The notes under the pieces: generated by a model
What the model was told of the DNA's origin: nothing
Databases searched by the model: none
The model's input: only the letters and a program-made list of their open reading frames with translations
DNA from: Lutraria lutraria
Taxonomy: Eukaryota; Mollusca; Bivalvia; Venerida; Mactridae
Reading direction: 5' to 3'
Assembly: GCA_964023205.1 (NCBI GenBank)
Contig: OZ026847.1
Coordinates: 6,880,819 to 6,944,818 of the forward strand
DNA: 64,000 bases
Made by a program: the position numbers and the translations under genes
In this document: positions 11,338-24,600 of the stretch, piece after piece
Layout: every line of letters begins with the position of its first letter
Numbering within the stretch: the stretch's first letter is position 1

Positions 11338-14197
11338 GGGCATAAATCAAAATAATGAAGACAAAGCGTGACATGGGGGGTCAAATTTAGAATGATACTT
11401 GTGTTCATAATATTGCCAAAAGTAGTTTGGAAATATATTATATTGTGAAAAATTGACAATGGCTAAAGTATAGGATTAAAGTCTTCTTCAAATTTACAAC
11501 ATTTTAATGAAATAAATATTATATTTTCAATAGCAATCCTTAAAATTCAAACAATCTTATGGATTAAACTATGGAAATAATAACACATTTTTGTGATTTT
11601 TTCAGCAGACTTTCATGAAAACAACTTTTTAATACAAAAAAAATATACATACAACCATAATTTTCCAAAAAATATATATTTATGGCGTTTTGAACTTCAT
11701 TTTTTTTTAAATACGCTTCAAAAAGTTTTCATGTAATATTTACTGCTGCAGATACAAATTAACTAATTCAATTTTATCAATTTTCAGGTATATTCAAAGA
11801 TATATGTGAATTTTCACTTAATTGGTACTATTCTTGGGTAACTTAACAATGTCCCCAAAACTAGTATATATCTTCTGTTACCGTTACACTCGGGACAGAT
11901 ATTCTTTGTGTATGGTCTTATGATAATGACAGTATTGTTTATCTATTGTTATACAATTTGTTTCATTGTAATACAATTTGTTCAATTATTTTATTATAAA
12001 ATACAAACAGATAATCTATTTGATAATGTTTTAGTAAAATTTTAAATGGTGAAAACACCAACACCAGGGGACGTTCTAAAACTGTAATGTAAATATACGA
12101 AACTGTTAAAAATGGATTTATAACAACATCTGTCAAATGTATTTTGCAATTCATTGAATAAGAATTATTTTTTTGAACACATCAAAACTATTTCCAATTT
12201 GGTAAGTCAATTGCGCTACTGAACATGAATTATTAATTTATATATATACAGACTAAGTAAAGGTTACACTCCGTACAAATTTGTTTAGTCTTTTAGCATA
12301 CAAATATGAAAGTGCTATGATCATTGCGTTGCAATTCATTCTATGTTTTTAAGATAATAAAAAGATACACAAACATCTGTACTGTTTAATATGTTGCTGG
12401 TTGAAAATGTTGTTGGAGGGAGGGGAGGAATTAGAAAACATTTAAAACTGTAGATTTGTCAACTTGTAACAATTAATATTGCATTATCATATATTTACAA
12501 GAAAACATTTACCTACTACTTTTGCCACTTATCAAATTAAAGAAATGATTTCTCAACACATTCAAACTATTTCAAACTATGTTGAACAAATCCTTTAAAC
12601 ATGAATTAAGTCATATAAAACAGACATATAGAAAATACACTCGGGACTCACAATTTCTTCTTTGTTTATTTTAAGTAAAACAGTCAGGACTCACAATTCT
12701 TCTTTGTTTGTTATAAGTAAAACAATAGTAAAAAGTTTTTGAAATGTTTTGATTATGAACTATGTATTTGCAACACAACTCAAGGAAGATATGCGTCACT
12801 GAAATTAGATTTCAAAATTTTGAAAAATAACCCAGATATGAGAAAAGTCTACATACATGTACTTAAAGGACAACCCTCGTATATCCTAGAAAATGTTTAA
12901 TAAAAAATATAAATTTCAAGTCTTTCTACTCAGAGTGTGCTTCTTCTCAGTCCTCTATAAATGGGAGTTTTACCACTTATTTAGGCATTTTGTAACTTCA
13001 TGACCCTGCAGTGTTAGTATATTGTTACTGATATAGTTCCTGTAAAAGCAAAACGAATTTGTGTATAATATTGCATGAAGATGTGTTTGTGTCCCGAGTG
13101 TAACATTTTCAATTGTTATATATAAATAATATAACATGTAAAATATGTTAAGAAATCATGAAATAAGTCGATAAATTCTGTACTGTTTTCATCTGAGAAT
13201 GTTTCTTCATCAAAATAAGAGATAAATTACTTTTTATCTTCTGTATATTGAACAAATCTACTTGGCATATATATCTGAATATAACTATTTTTATAAGAAC
13301 TTTCCAACTTTTTAAACATGCTCCATGTCACTGCTTCAGACTTTAAAGTATTTATTCACGTCAGTTATTTGATATAAATGTGGAAAACAATTAACATGGA
13401 CTACTGTTCTATAGTTACATATCAAAATTAAGATGATGAATATATAGCGTTACACTCGGGACAACACTTAAAACCATGTAGACAAAAAATGAATTGCACT
13501 ACAGGAATTTGTTTTAGTTTTGTGAGCTTGTGGGTACGCTTCTGTTTGAGAAATAGAGAAAAAACATATCAAATTCAAAGAATGATAAAAAAATTCTTAT
13601 CTAAATGCAAAATGTTACACTCGGGACATTTCCAATCAGCTTTATTCAAGATGGTATAACTTAAAAAACAAATCATTCTTTTGATCATTTCTTTTTTTTA
13701 AACAACATGGACAAATATGCCTATCAATATGTTAAACTGCATTTTCTGTCCAAGCATTAGTTTACTTACAGCAATATCATCAATTTGAATTTCCATTTTT
13801 TTCTTGAGCAAAATATTTTACATATGCACTTGAAAGGTGATTTCTAAATAATAATTATTATTGAAATATTTGAACAAAATGCATTAAATTTTAAATATAA
13901 CACATGTACAATGAAATTAAAAACAACCATTGATTACTTACCCAAAAACTGAACAAAATATAAAGATTGAAAAATGTGTAAAGAAAAAAAGTCACGCTAA
14001 AAGTGTTACACTCGGGACATTTTTTGCCTGTTTTTCTAATGTAACTTTTGAACGAGTAACACAATCAAGCTGAAATTTTGCAACATTTTTAACAACATCA
14101 AGACACACCATCAGAACATTAAAGTACATTCCTGTGTTGTGTGGTATTCTTTAAATCTTGAAAAGAAAAATTGTCTTCATTATTTTGATTTATGCCC
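11338..14197. mobile_element. 2.86-kb TIR element with dispersed 15-bp motif
   Basis: A 27-bp perfect TIR begins GGGCATAAATCAAAATAATG at 11338 and ends as its reverse complement at 14197. Flanking TAAA copies (11334-11337 and 14198-14201) look like a 4-bp target duplication. The interior carries no recognisable protein. It holds six occurrences of the motif GTTACACTCGGGACA: 11883-11897, a partial at 12637-12647, an inverted copy at 13090-13104, then 13449-13463, 13614-13628 and 14005-14019. A 55-bp direct duplication lies at 12637-12730, and a lone mariner terminus at 12838-12882. It is AT-rich and probably non-autonomous. I do not recognise the superfamily. Confidence 0.75.
12838..12882 (-). 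mobile_element. Solo mariner terminus
   Basis: AGAAAAGTCTACATACATGT followed by ACTTAAAGGACAACCCTCGTA matches the right end of the mariner MITE at 20836-21158. The other end is not found nearby, so this is a truncated copy. Confidence 0.6.
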
Positions 14198-14360
14198 TAA
14201 AGCCACATTACTGTTGCAACTCCTTACATTAAGGGCTACCTCCGGTTCAGATTTTTGTCACTGTAGGCCCTTTACTTTTTTTTCTTTTTTTGTCCAAACA
14301 GTTTAATAACCGATAAATATACGTTCGGCACTCGTTGAAAATTTTGTGCATGCTGTAGCA

Positions 14361-14547
14361 ACGTTAAATGTCGCATCGACGCTAAATGTCGCATTTGACG
14401 TTATATGTCGCAAGACTGACGCTAAATGTCGCAACCAACGCTAAATGTCGTAAAACCTCCTGACGCTATATGTCGCATCTGTAACGCCAAAAGTCGCAAC
14501 AAATAGTACTGACGCTATTTGTCGCAACATCAACGCTAAATGTCGCA
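14361..14547 (+). repeat. Nine-copy spaced motif array ACGCTAAATGTCGCA
   Basis: Nine copies of a 15-bp motif (consensus ACGCTAAATGTCGCA) start at 14361, 14379, 14398, 14419, 14438, 14463, 14484, 14512 and 14533. Start-to-start spacing varies from 18 to 28 bp and the spacers are unrelated to each other. The motif is kept at 11 or more of 15 positions while the spacers vary, unlike a simple tandem repeat. It may be the subterminal binding-site array of a DNA transposon or a protein-binding cluster. Confidence 0.75.
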
Positions 14548-16106
14548 CTCCTTTATTGTACGGCGTCGGTATGCTTATTTTTAAGTGGCAATGCAGAATT
14601 GCAACTTCTTGCACCGAAGCAGATTACTGATAGTGCCCGAAATATCCGCAATGGTCATCACGTGATATAAACAAAACAGAAATAGAGCGAGGTCACGTGT
14701 TACTCACACCAACTAGTGTTAGCTTGATGACGCAGTCGCTATTTATAGTCTAAGAATGGAGCGAGCTCGATAAACAACGACGGGAATGAATCTGCCCCTT
14801 CTGTCAATAAACGAACCGAATCCAATCCTACTATAGTAAACAAACATGGCGTTGAATTTAATACACTATCAAGCATTGTGTTATATTACTGGGGATGAAG
14901 CAAAACTACTTTTAAGTGGTGTTCATGTGTACATACAGACTGTGTATTATTCAAGTTGTTGATCGGACTCGCTAATAGTCTCAATGATCACGTGACATTC
15001 ACCGAATGCTAATAGCTGTTTAATATCGTTGTCGTTTCGTCAATGTCAATCACCTATAAATTACTAGAAACGTGTCAATATTTCAAAAAAAAGTGGTTTC
15101 AGTCGACTGAGAATTGGACTCTGCCTGGTGGGCTACAACGAGAACTAGTTTAGTATTTATATGGGCACTGTGACGACAGGGCTCGACATTAAGGCAGGTC
15201 CGAACGACAATCAATAGCTTACTGATCCAGTCTGGTGCATCTTGCTATTTGGTAGCCCGAATGGTCGTGCTCTTGAAAATGCAGCCGAAACTCTTTATGT
15301 CAAAGGACTTAAAATATATTGCAAAAAAAGAGTATTCTTATATTTACATCTTTCTTAAATTTAGATTCTACATACAAATGTATATTGTTTTTGTTCATTT
15401 TTATGTGTTATACTGTGCGTTAAAATGTGGTTAATTACTCGTGTAAGCATCTTATAATTACATAGTAAGGTGAATGAACGTAGGACAAAACCCCTTCACT
15501 TTTTTATTGTATGGTCAAACGGTCTCAAACCCCATATTTAGAATGGAGAAAACCCACTAAATCATTTGTTTTAGTGGATAAAACATCATAAATACTTGAT
15601 TGCTATTATGGTCAGGTATGAACACAGAACAGAATACAATTCCATAATTCCTGTCTTATTGTTTTAGCTTTTATTGTTCCATTGGGCGGTCCATTGTTTG
15701 CATTAACCATCAGCTATGTGCAGGATATTAGCACAAATGAATTTTGTCATATAATACAGAAAAGTATAAAAAAGTAGACTCGCGATAGGACAAGCCGTTC
15801 CAAAATAGTCTGTTTTAAAGATACGAGATTTTTTCTTCGTTAATGTACAATTAATTGTAAATTAAAAAGACAAGGATTAATGTTAAATAAAGTGTAAAGG
15901 TCATTATTTACACAATGCCTCATTTAGTTTATCATGCACGTATTGTTTTGTCCTCGTAACTGTATAAAACTCTATACATATACTCTATATAAATCTCTTA
16001 TTATTTTGTTTCTCTTTGATGTTCCTATACCAGCTGATTCAATCCGATATGTATCACGTGCCATTTATTATCCATTCACTTTTTAATTTTCTAACATTTA
16101 CAACTA
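14548..16106. other. Non-coding
   Basis: No gene recognised. A more GC-rich patch (15120-15290, containing GGGCTCGACATTAA and GGTAGCCCGAATGG) may be a decayed repeat or exon relic; its 61-codon frame at 15249 shows no motif. Confidence 0.45.
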
Positions 16107-16282
16107 CAGTGTAACCTTTCTAAAGCAACACCCATTGGTAGTAGCAAAATTATGTTGTTGTTCTGAGGTTGTTGCTCAAGAGAGGTTAAAATAATTGCTA
16201 AATCGTGCAGTGGGAAAAAATCACGCTGTTGTTGAAGGCAGGTTGTTGCTTATATGAGGGCCGCTCTGGAGAGGTTGTACTG
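16107..16282. mobile_element. Tc1/mariner-type MITE, 176 bp
   Basis: Termini CAGTGTAACCTTTCTAAAGC and the reverse complement of CAGTACAACCTCTCCAGAGC form an imperfect TIR of about 20 bp flanked by TA on both sides (16105-16106 and 16283-16284). CAGT ends with a TA target duplication are typical of Tc1/mariner and pogo families. No coding capacity. Confidence 0.7.
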
Positions 16283-17507
16283 TATTAATAAGTTACATTT
16301 TTTTACTTTTAAATCCGACTGCCAGGCCGAAGTATTTTCAAAATTCTCGCATACAACATTGCGTGCATGCAATGGTCAATAAACTTTTTCGGTTTATGAT
16401 ATACGTTATTCTCTTATTATTTATTTGTTGTCTGGGTGTTTGGTAATGCCTTTGCGGGCTTAAAACACCATCAACAAAGGAGGAAATGATCACGCAGCAT
16501 TATGTATCTTAAAGGAGATGAGTACAATAACTCTGTGTAATCAATTTAAATAAATGTATTTCATGAAAACAATTTAAAACCAGCGTTCTACGTTCTATGA
16601 TGTCTGTCGCGGTGTAAAACTGGGCCCATATTCATAAAGCTCCTTTAATTTAACTTATAAAGGAATTTCCTTAAGTTGTATAAATTTTCTGAGGTAAGGA
16701 AATTGCTATTTGTAAAACTCCTGAGGAATATCCTTAACTTTTCGTCAAATGTGAATTGTTATATTTACTCTACCGGGTATTCATAAAATTTGCAAATAAG
16801 GAAGATGACACAATGACAAATAGATAGATAGATAGATAGATATTTTTATTCAATTTCAAAAGGCTTTAAAGCCCACAAGGACATACATAGCACAATGAAA
16901 ACAGTGTGACACAACACAATGATATACATAATATAAGTAATGTATGATATTATATCAAATAAATGATTACATTTGACAATATTATGGAGAAGATCAGAAT
17001 ATAACGTAGACTGATCATAATTAATCCTTTTTTTAAGTATAGAACATTATATTGTAATTCCATTCAACTCAATTATTGAACTTACAGTTTTGACTGTACA
17101 TTCATTAGTAAATCATACATGTGTTTAGAGTACAATATTTCTTAAAAAGTGAAACTTACAAATATCTATTATGAGATAGCAATTGAAACAGTAATATATC
17201 ATACATATATATATTCGCATAAATATAGACAAAGTAAACATTTTTATACGATATCAATTATTGGACATGATATTATTTCTAATTTCAAACGCATTATAAA
17301 TGTAAGAGGCTATATTTTTAATGACTTTTTTTTCTTCAGTATTGATCAATTCAATAGATTTTACCATGTTAGGTATAGTAATGTACAAAAAACAACAATG
17401 GCTATTTATTTGAAAAAGGAGTGACATTAAAAAGCTGGCGTTCTTTCAATTCTTTTTATGCATATATTGATATTATTTTGGTATAGCTCTTTACTTTAGA
17501 CATTTAA
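16283..17507. other. Non-coding with GATA microsatellite
   Basis: It contains a (GATA)n run at 16820-16842 and, at 16622, a GGGCCCATATTCATAAAGCT terminus of the same general style as the elements ending at 21680 and 23406. The 91-codon frame at 17149-17424 is low-complexity, AT-rich and shows no motif, so I do not call it a gene. Confidence 0.5.
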
Positions 17508-17965
17508 GGTGTTAGGATCCTAACTCCCGTTTTTTTCTCAAAATGGGGCGGACAGATTTTGGATATGTTTATACATTTTTTATAGATTAAAAAATAAACA
17601 ATGACATTCCTTTTAGTTATTTTCCCTTTAAATTTGCATTAACTTCTGTGAGAGTTATTCATTTTTAAAAGATATAAGTAAAATTTCAATGAAAACTCAT
17701 GGTAAAAAGATGCAGTAACACAGCATCAATATAATTTGATAAAGAAAAATATAGGTGACCATGCAATATCAAAAGAAATTTATGTTTTCAAGAAGTGCAA
17801 CAACTCTTACAAAAAAATGAAAAAGGGTCGTAAAATGGATTGAAGTATCTGAGATAACTACCAAAGCAATAATGATAATTTGGAAGTTCAGTTTTTGTAA
17901 TATTAACATTTTGTGCAGCATTGGACAGATACATCAGAAAGGTACAGTGTTCGGATCCTAATACC
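17508..17965. mobile_element. TTAA-flanked MITE, 458 bp
   Basis: Termini GGTGTTAGGATCCTAAC and (reverse complement of the right end) GGTATTAGGATCCGAAC match at 15 of 17 positions. Both ends abut TTAA (17504-17507 and 17966-17969). A TTAA target duplication is typical of piggyBac-like elements, but the TIR start differs from the usual CCY, so the superfamily is left open. No gene inside. Confidence 0.7.
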
Positions 17966-17969
17966 TTAA

Positions 17970-19377
17970 GTATTGTTGTTAGTCAAGCCTAGAAGTAATG
18001 ATATCCATGAAATATGCAAGGTATGTCCAATTTATATCTGTTGAACATATGAACATTTTTACTATAAAACTATTCAAACCTTGTAATAATAAACTCTGAA
18101 TTTTAAGGAAATGTTTAAATAAGTTTTTCTTTGCTATTACATGAACGCGGTCGTACAGGAAGAAAAACGTCTTTCTCATCCAGGACTGAATATCTATATT
18201 TTCCTTATAGTGACAATTTAGATACAATTTGATAAACAGCTTATTCATTTTGTGAAAGTCTCAAATTACACGTAAACAACTGACAGTAAACCAAAACATT
18301 GCTTTATCACGCGATTTCTAGGGATGCATGACGTGTGTCTGTAATTTGAACTTGCGTTTCGACATTCCAATAATAGCTTTTAGCAAGTGTATTAGTTTCC
18401 ACCTTGCAGTATTTTTATGTATTTGTCAATAGTTTAGATTTGCATGTTTATTACAATTAACTTACAAAAGCGTTCAAGTAGCTGAAAATCGCCCATTTTA
18501 GAAACGATGTAACATATATACTCCTATCAAAATATAGTGATCCTCTTACGGTTAAAATTGGCTTGCACGAATGCTATTTGTTGTTTGTTTATGACAACCG
18601 AAGTTGCCATTTATTTTCACTATTATTATTATTTAACACCTTCGACATGTGAAAAGTGTGTGTCAGTGAAAGGCGACAAATGATGTTCATTTAACGTCAT
18701 TGTATGTTCCAAACTCAATTACATTGACTAAATTCAAACCCATTAACTCCACGACAAAATATACCGAGTTCGACAAAATATACCGAGTTCATTAAAGGTT
18801 AATCGACCGTGAAATGACGTAATCCACGACTTATACTTTAATGTTATAATGTTCGTATATATTTCGTATATACTGAAGAACTATGATGTTAAGACCACCA
18901 TAGGAACAAAAAACTACGGTCTTGATTCTGAATATAGACAAGAAAAGGATTAATAGAACGAAATTTGATGACACATTCACTCATGATACCATCATACTAT
19001 TCGACAATTACGAACAGACATAACTAACTTTATCAACAAATGTGTTAAATTCTGTACCCGAAATGAAAATATATGTGCAAATGGATATAATCAATATAAT
19101 ATTATTTACAATATCAAAATACAAATGTACATGAAATAAATTCATACTAACAAAGCTTAAGAAAATTCTTCTTTGTCTTAAAAAACTTGTAAGGTACGTT
19201 ATTTTTTAAGGAGATAATCGACCTACATAAGGGAAAATTTAAGTTGAGGAGATTCAACTATAGCACTTAAGAAATTTCCTCATGTCTATGGGAAAATCAT
19301 AACCTTAAATAGGGTAGAAGAAGTGCATGCTATGAGAACAGACGGTAGAACTGCGAAATGGCATTCCGATGATCAAG
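17970..19377. other. Non-coding
   Basis: No gene seen. A 19-bp direct duplication around CGACAAAATATACCGAGTTC occurs at about 18752-18790. The 89-codon minus-strand frame at 17979-18248 overlaps no recognisable domain. Confidence 0.5.
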
Positions 19378-19860
19378 GGTTTGAGACGTCCGTGAAGTTG
19401 GCAGCCCAGCAGCCTAGCAGCGTGAAGTTGGCAGCCCAGCAGCCTAGCAGCCAAGCAGCGTGATTTTGGCAGCCCAGCAGCGTAACAGCGTAATATAAAT
19501 GTTTACAGATAAACTTCACAACAAATCAAGATAAATACTTCAGAATGCATAAAATAATGTCAGTCTGTTGTTTAAACATTAATTAACTGAAAATATACGA
19601 TTTTCATTTTTTTTTCAATGTGAAATAAGCCGCTGCTAGCAGCGTGAAGTTAGCAGCCCAGCAGCGTAACAGCGTAATATATATTTCTACAGATAAACAT
19701 CACAACAAATCAAGATAAATACTTAAAGAATGCATAAAATTATGTGAGTCTGTTGTTTGAACGTTAATTAAATGAAAATATATGATTATTCATAGTTTTT
19801 TTCCAATGTGAAATTAGCCGCTGCTAGCAGCGTGAAGTTGGCAGCGTGAAGTTTGCAGCC
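19378..19860 (+). repeat. CAGC-rich tandem repeats
   Basis: Short units of the type GTGAAGTTGGCAGCCCAGCA are tandemly arranged at 19390-19500. A longer unit of about 181 bp (CAGCGTAACAGCGTAATATA through GCCGCTGCTAGCAGCGTG) is repeated twice, with the shared part at about 19479 and again at about 19660. The next element begins directly after the last CAGCCCA. Confidence 0.7.
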
Positions 19861-21680
19861 CAGGGCCCGTATTCACAAACCAACTAAGATGAAAAATCAT
19901 CTAAGAATACCGAAATTATCTTAGTTTTCACCAAGTTTTGCTAACATTGTAAGATTTGTCTTAACTTTTGTCTAAGAGTGAAAAAAATCTTAGAAAAAAT
20001 CTTAGATCGACGATTTTTATCTTAAAAGTTTAGTCAAGGTACGAAGTGTCTTAACTTTAAGAAATTTTCTTAGATAAAAACAAAACGAAAATGGATGCTT
20101 CGTCGAACTCATTATTTTTCTATATCTATGAAGATTCAGGATTCTAATCGATTACTTTCTTGGATAATGAACTTTTAAACTCTTTTCTGTCGTTAAACAA
20201 TTTATGGTGACAATAGTAAAGACAGATACCAGTGATTAGTGTGATTTTGATGTGATACACATTTAGACAGATAAACATTGCTTTACATGAACACTTTTGG
20301 GTGTAAATATATTCAGCCACTGTTTTGCTGTATTAATGTTTGATATCAACACGAAATCCAATGACGACTGTATAATCTTAATTCTTTATTACCTTGTATT
20401 AATTTTGTTGTGAATGCCCACATTGTGATGTTTGTTCCAGCTGAAAGCACATGCATGCAAGTTCTTCTTTGTGAATTTAGTATAGCATCAATTATAACTT
20501 AATTATTCTTTTGTGCAGTGTGTTGAATAGAGTATAATACAGGTATAAGCTATTTTGAAACTACCAGTAAACATGCAATTATATCAGGCCTTGGCAATAT
20601 GAATTCAGTGAAGTAATGATATTAGTAAACTTTAAAATAAAATGCATTCGTATGAATTTGAAATAAATGATGCACAATGGAAAGATGTTTTTGTTATTAA
20701 CCATTAATGTTCAGTTATGGATGAAACATTCAAAGCCATGTTGAGCCTCTGCATGTTGTCATTAAATCTCATAGCTGTGAGTAATGATGTGACACGCAGA
20801 AATATACCAGACAGACAGTAAACAAAATACATATACGAGGGTTGTCCGTTAAGTACGTAGACTTTTCTTATAACTCGGGTTTTAGGCAGACGTAATTTTG
20901 CTTGCAATTCACCATTTTTAACTGTTTTATTTAGCGTTTTATATCAACACATACTATTCAAATAACACGTGCGCCGCATAGCGTTACTGGTTGTCCTGGA
21001 AACATCAATATGTGCTCTTCAAAGTGAAACTTCATCAAAATTTGCAAAACCACGAAATAGAATATGAATAGTATTTTGTCTATGCAAAGTAACATTCAGT
21101 TATCATTAAGAACTTCGGAGTTATGAGAAAAGTCTACATACTTAATGGACGGCCCTCGTATGTATACATATTTCATAGTAGGAATCAATTAAAAACATGA
21201 GTGATCAATGATACTTGAGTTCTGACGCCCTAATATGTTACGTATTTTTATTTTTGATACTCCTGTTGCTGGAACTTTACCGAATTACTGCATACTTCAT
21301 GAAATTACATAATGTCAAACACATGATATATCAGTGACACTGTTTGTAAGGAATCTGTTTGTATTCTGCAAACATGACCAACAATTATATTTGTGTCATC
21401 TGTGGCTGAAAATAATACCAAAACGTATCCGTAAAAGTGAGAAAATGTATAACAGGTTAAACTAATCGCCAATCGTAAGTTATGACGTATGGGAATTCCG
21501 TGGAAAACCCCCTGACAACGGTAAATTTTCAAAATTAAGATTTCTTTTCAAACTAAGAATAATTCCGTCTTAGAATAAATCAAAGATGAAAACTAAGAAA
21601 TTTCTTATGTCTTAGTCAAAATTTAAGATAAAGAAAATTCTTAACTCGGAAAACTAAGAACGTTTGTGAATACGGGCCCA
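19861..21680. mobile_element. GGGCCCGTATTC-ended DNA transposon
   Basis: The left end GGGCCCGTATTCACAAACCA and right end (reverse complement GGGCCCGTATTCACAAACGT) form an 18-bp TIR, followed on both sides by CTAAGA/CTTAG-rich subterminal sequence. CAG lies next to GGCCCG at both ends (a possible 3-bp target duplication). A mariner MITE (20836-21158) is nested inside. A second copy begins at 24946. No coding capacity is seen, and the 67- and 75-codon minus-strand frames are not genes. Confidence 0.7.
20836..21158. mobile_element. Mariner MITE, 323 bp, nested
   Basis: It starts CGAGGGTTGTCCGTTAAGTA and ends with the complement of CGAGGGCCGTCCATTAAGTA; about 40 bp of each end match. TA flanks both ends (20834-20835, 21159-21160). 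CGAGGG(T)...AAGT termini with a TA target duplication are characteristic of mariner elements. Only a short non-coding interior remains. Confidence 0.8.
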
Positions 21681-24600
21681 GGACAATAATTCTCTATTAA
21701 AACTCTTTCTATACATCAAACCTGGGCATGGTTTCAATTATTGAACCATAACAATTTACGTTTGTATTGGTTATCAATATTGAATGGGATACATCAATTA
21801 ATTGAAATTCATTGACTTCTTGAGACGATAATGATATAACACTTTTATTAATTGCTCGCTTAAAAAACACAGTGTTATTTTTTTTTCAAAAAATAATCGG
21901 TTGACTGAAAATGTGGGTGAAATACATGACATATCAAGTTAGTTTCTTAAAATAAATTACATGTTTACAAAAGTTGTTTTACATTATATTGATATTTAAG
22001 ATGTCATCTTTTCAACGTGATATAAAAATTGAATTTTATAGACTGATAATTACTCCAAAATTAAAGAAATTAACCCTAGGTATATTCTAATAAACTGTAC
22101 GACTTATTGAAATGATCTGTACGACTTATTGTGATTTTGTAAAAAAAAGATTGTACGACTTGTTTAAACGATTTGTTAATTTTGTTATAGCAAAATTTTG
22201 ATTAAATAATGCATCTTAATTATTTTCTTAAACTCGGTCAAAATTAGCTAAGCTATGAAAAAATCTTATCTTAAGATAAGTGATATTTATGAATGCACTT
22301 AAGAAATATTTTAGTAAAGAAAATTCTTGATTTAAAAGATGTTTTAAGATGTCGTTGCTACGGAATTCCGGGGATTTCCTTTCTAAAAATAGAACCGAAA
22401 TTATTTCTATCACTCTCCCGCCCGTACATCTGTAAGAATATAAGATAAATATGTCAATAATAAATTCAGCACGTTATACAAATGTATTCCCTTTATCATG
22501 CAACATATGTGTTAAAGTCCACAAATTTCCAACCATATTACTGAGTAATGACAGTGTTAAAATTACACAAATGAGTCGTATATACGTGGAGTCGTATATA
22601 CATGTATACACAGTGGCGTAGCCAGAAACGTCGGGGTACTCTAGGGAGGTCCAGCCCCAGGGTCACTCTAGGGAGATCCGGGGACATGCACCCGGAATTT
22701 TTATTTACCTAGAAAATCTGTTTGTTTTTCTCCTTGGTCAAAATTATGGTTGCTTTGGTAACAGAAAAGTCAAAATATGTTGATGAAATTTGGTATGCGA
22801 GACTGTACATAATTAGATGGAAATATTGATAGTGTGTATGTTAATATCTAACAATGGATAGTCTTTGCCTTGAAAGGTGCACCAGTTATTCAGGCCCAAA
22901 TGTAAGTCAAAGTACTTGTTATAAAAGAAACGAAATTAATAAATAAAATGGAATTATGTACATGGTATTTATAGATCGAGACCATAATTAGAATTCATAG
23001 GTAAATATTGAAATTTGAAACATGAATATGAATAACTGCAGTAGAATCAGTCCTAAAAAGATTGATTTCGTCGAAACATTGGTCATAAATAACAAATATA
23101 AGGACTTACCAATAAAGTGCAATATAGAATCTAGTTCCCTCTGTAACTTTAGTTAATAGTATTTGTTTCTAATCTGTTGGTGATTCGGTAAACAAAATGT
23201 GCAAGCTTTAAGAAATTTCTTAAAACATTTAAGATACCTTTTTAGCTATCTTAAAATAAGTCGATATTTAAGTTTAAAGTAAAGCTAAGATCATTTATAA
23301 ATAAGACTTAAGATATTTCTCAAATTTAAGAGCAATATGTACAGATTTCAGGTATTTAAGTCAAAATTTAAGAAAATCTTATGTTAAGAAGCTTTATATA
23401 TACGGCCCCACTGGTCTTTTGTAGCTAAACTGGAAGAGTATACAAACACACTTAACAAAACCTATACATAGGCTAACGTCCCCTTTTGGTATCATACCCA
23501 ACTTTCGCGGACATGCTGATTAGGACAATCGATAAAAAATTTACATTAAACAAAGAAGGGGGTTTTCACTATAATCGTCATAACTTTTATTCTATTTAAA
23601 ATACGAAATTTGTACTCATCACAAAAGTTTAATTAATCTTTTATCTTTCTAATGGTGTATTTTTTATTATTTTGAATTAATTCTTTCTTCGACCCTTTTG
23701 CGTTTGAAAAAGACACCTATCGATTCCCTCTATATTCAATGTAAAAAGCGTAAAATTGGTAGATTTTTCAATGAAAATTTGATGTTTTCAGCATCATAAC
23801 TTTTTGGGGGGAAATGTGATCTAATTTGTACTCATTGCATTCGTTTTGAAAATTTAATTTCTTTCACCGTGTAAAATATGAAAACAATCAAATAATATCT
23901 TCTTCGACCCTTTTGATGATTTTTAAAACTACCCCTTAGATTTTGTTAAGTTCAATTCGTCAGTCGTTCGGCAAAGCTCGGACATTTACGTACGTTTACG
24001 GAAACAACGATCATTTGGCGAAGATCATATCTGCTGATTAGGTATCTATGTATATACAGCCACAGCATGATGTATTATACAGGGTAATAAACATTGGACG
24101 CGTTGAATCAAGTTTTAGGATAATTGAGGTTGAAGACTAAAACATATTACAACATGGATGAAAATATTAGAATATGTGAAATATTTTACTTTACTTCCGT
24201 TTAAAAGCAAAATCGATATTTATAACCAAATTTGTTGATATTATAAAAAAATAACATAAATAAAAAAATGGTTTTCACTATTGTTAAAGCCCCATTAGCT
24301 TTTTGGATGTTAAAATTGAAGTAGGTCTTATTTTACCTAGACAGATGTGAAACTGACTTTTACTTGCAATAAAAACGTTCCAATTTGTTTATCACAAAGT
24401 ATATATAGAAATACAGCACAGTATTTTTTAATCATGTTGCAAAAAATTAAAGAAAAGGCATCTGACAACTATTTTATGAGATATGCCTAATGGAAGGCAT
24501 AATGTAAATATTTTTACAGCTCAAGTAATATATATTTCTTATATTTTACGATTGTTCTAATGTTTTCATCTATTGTTCTAATTGACCTTAAATAGACGAT

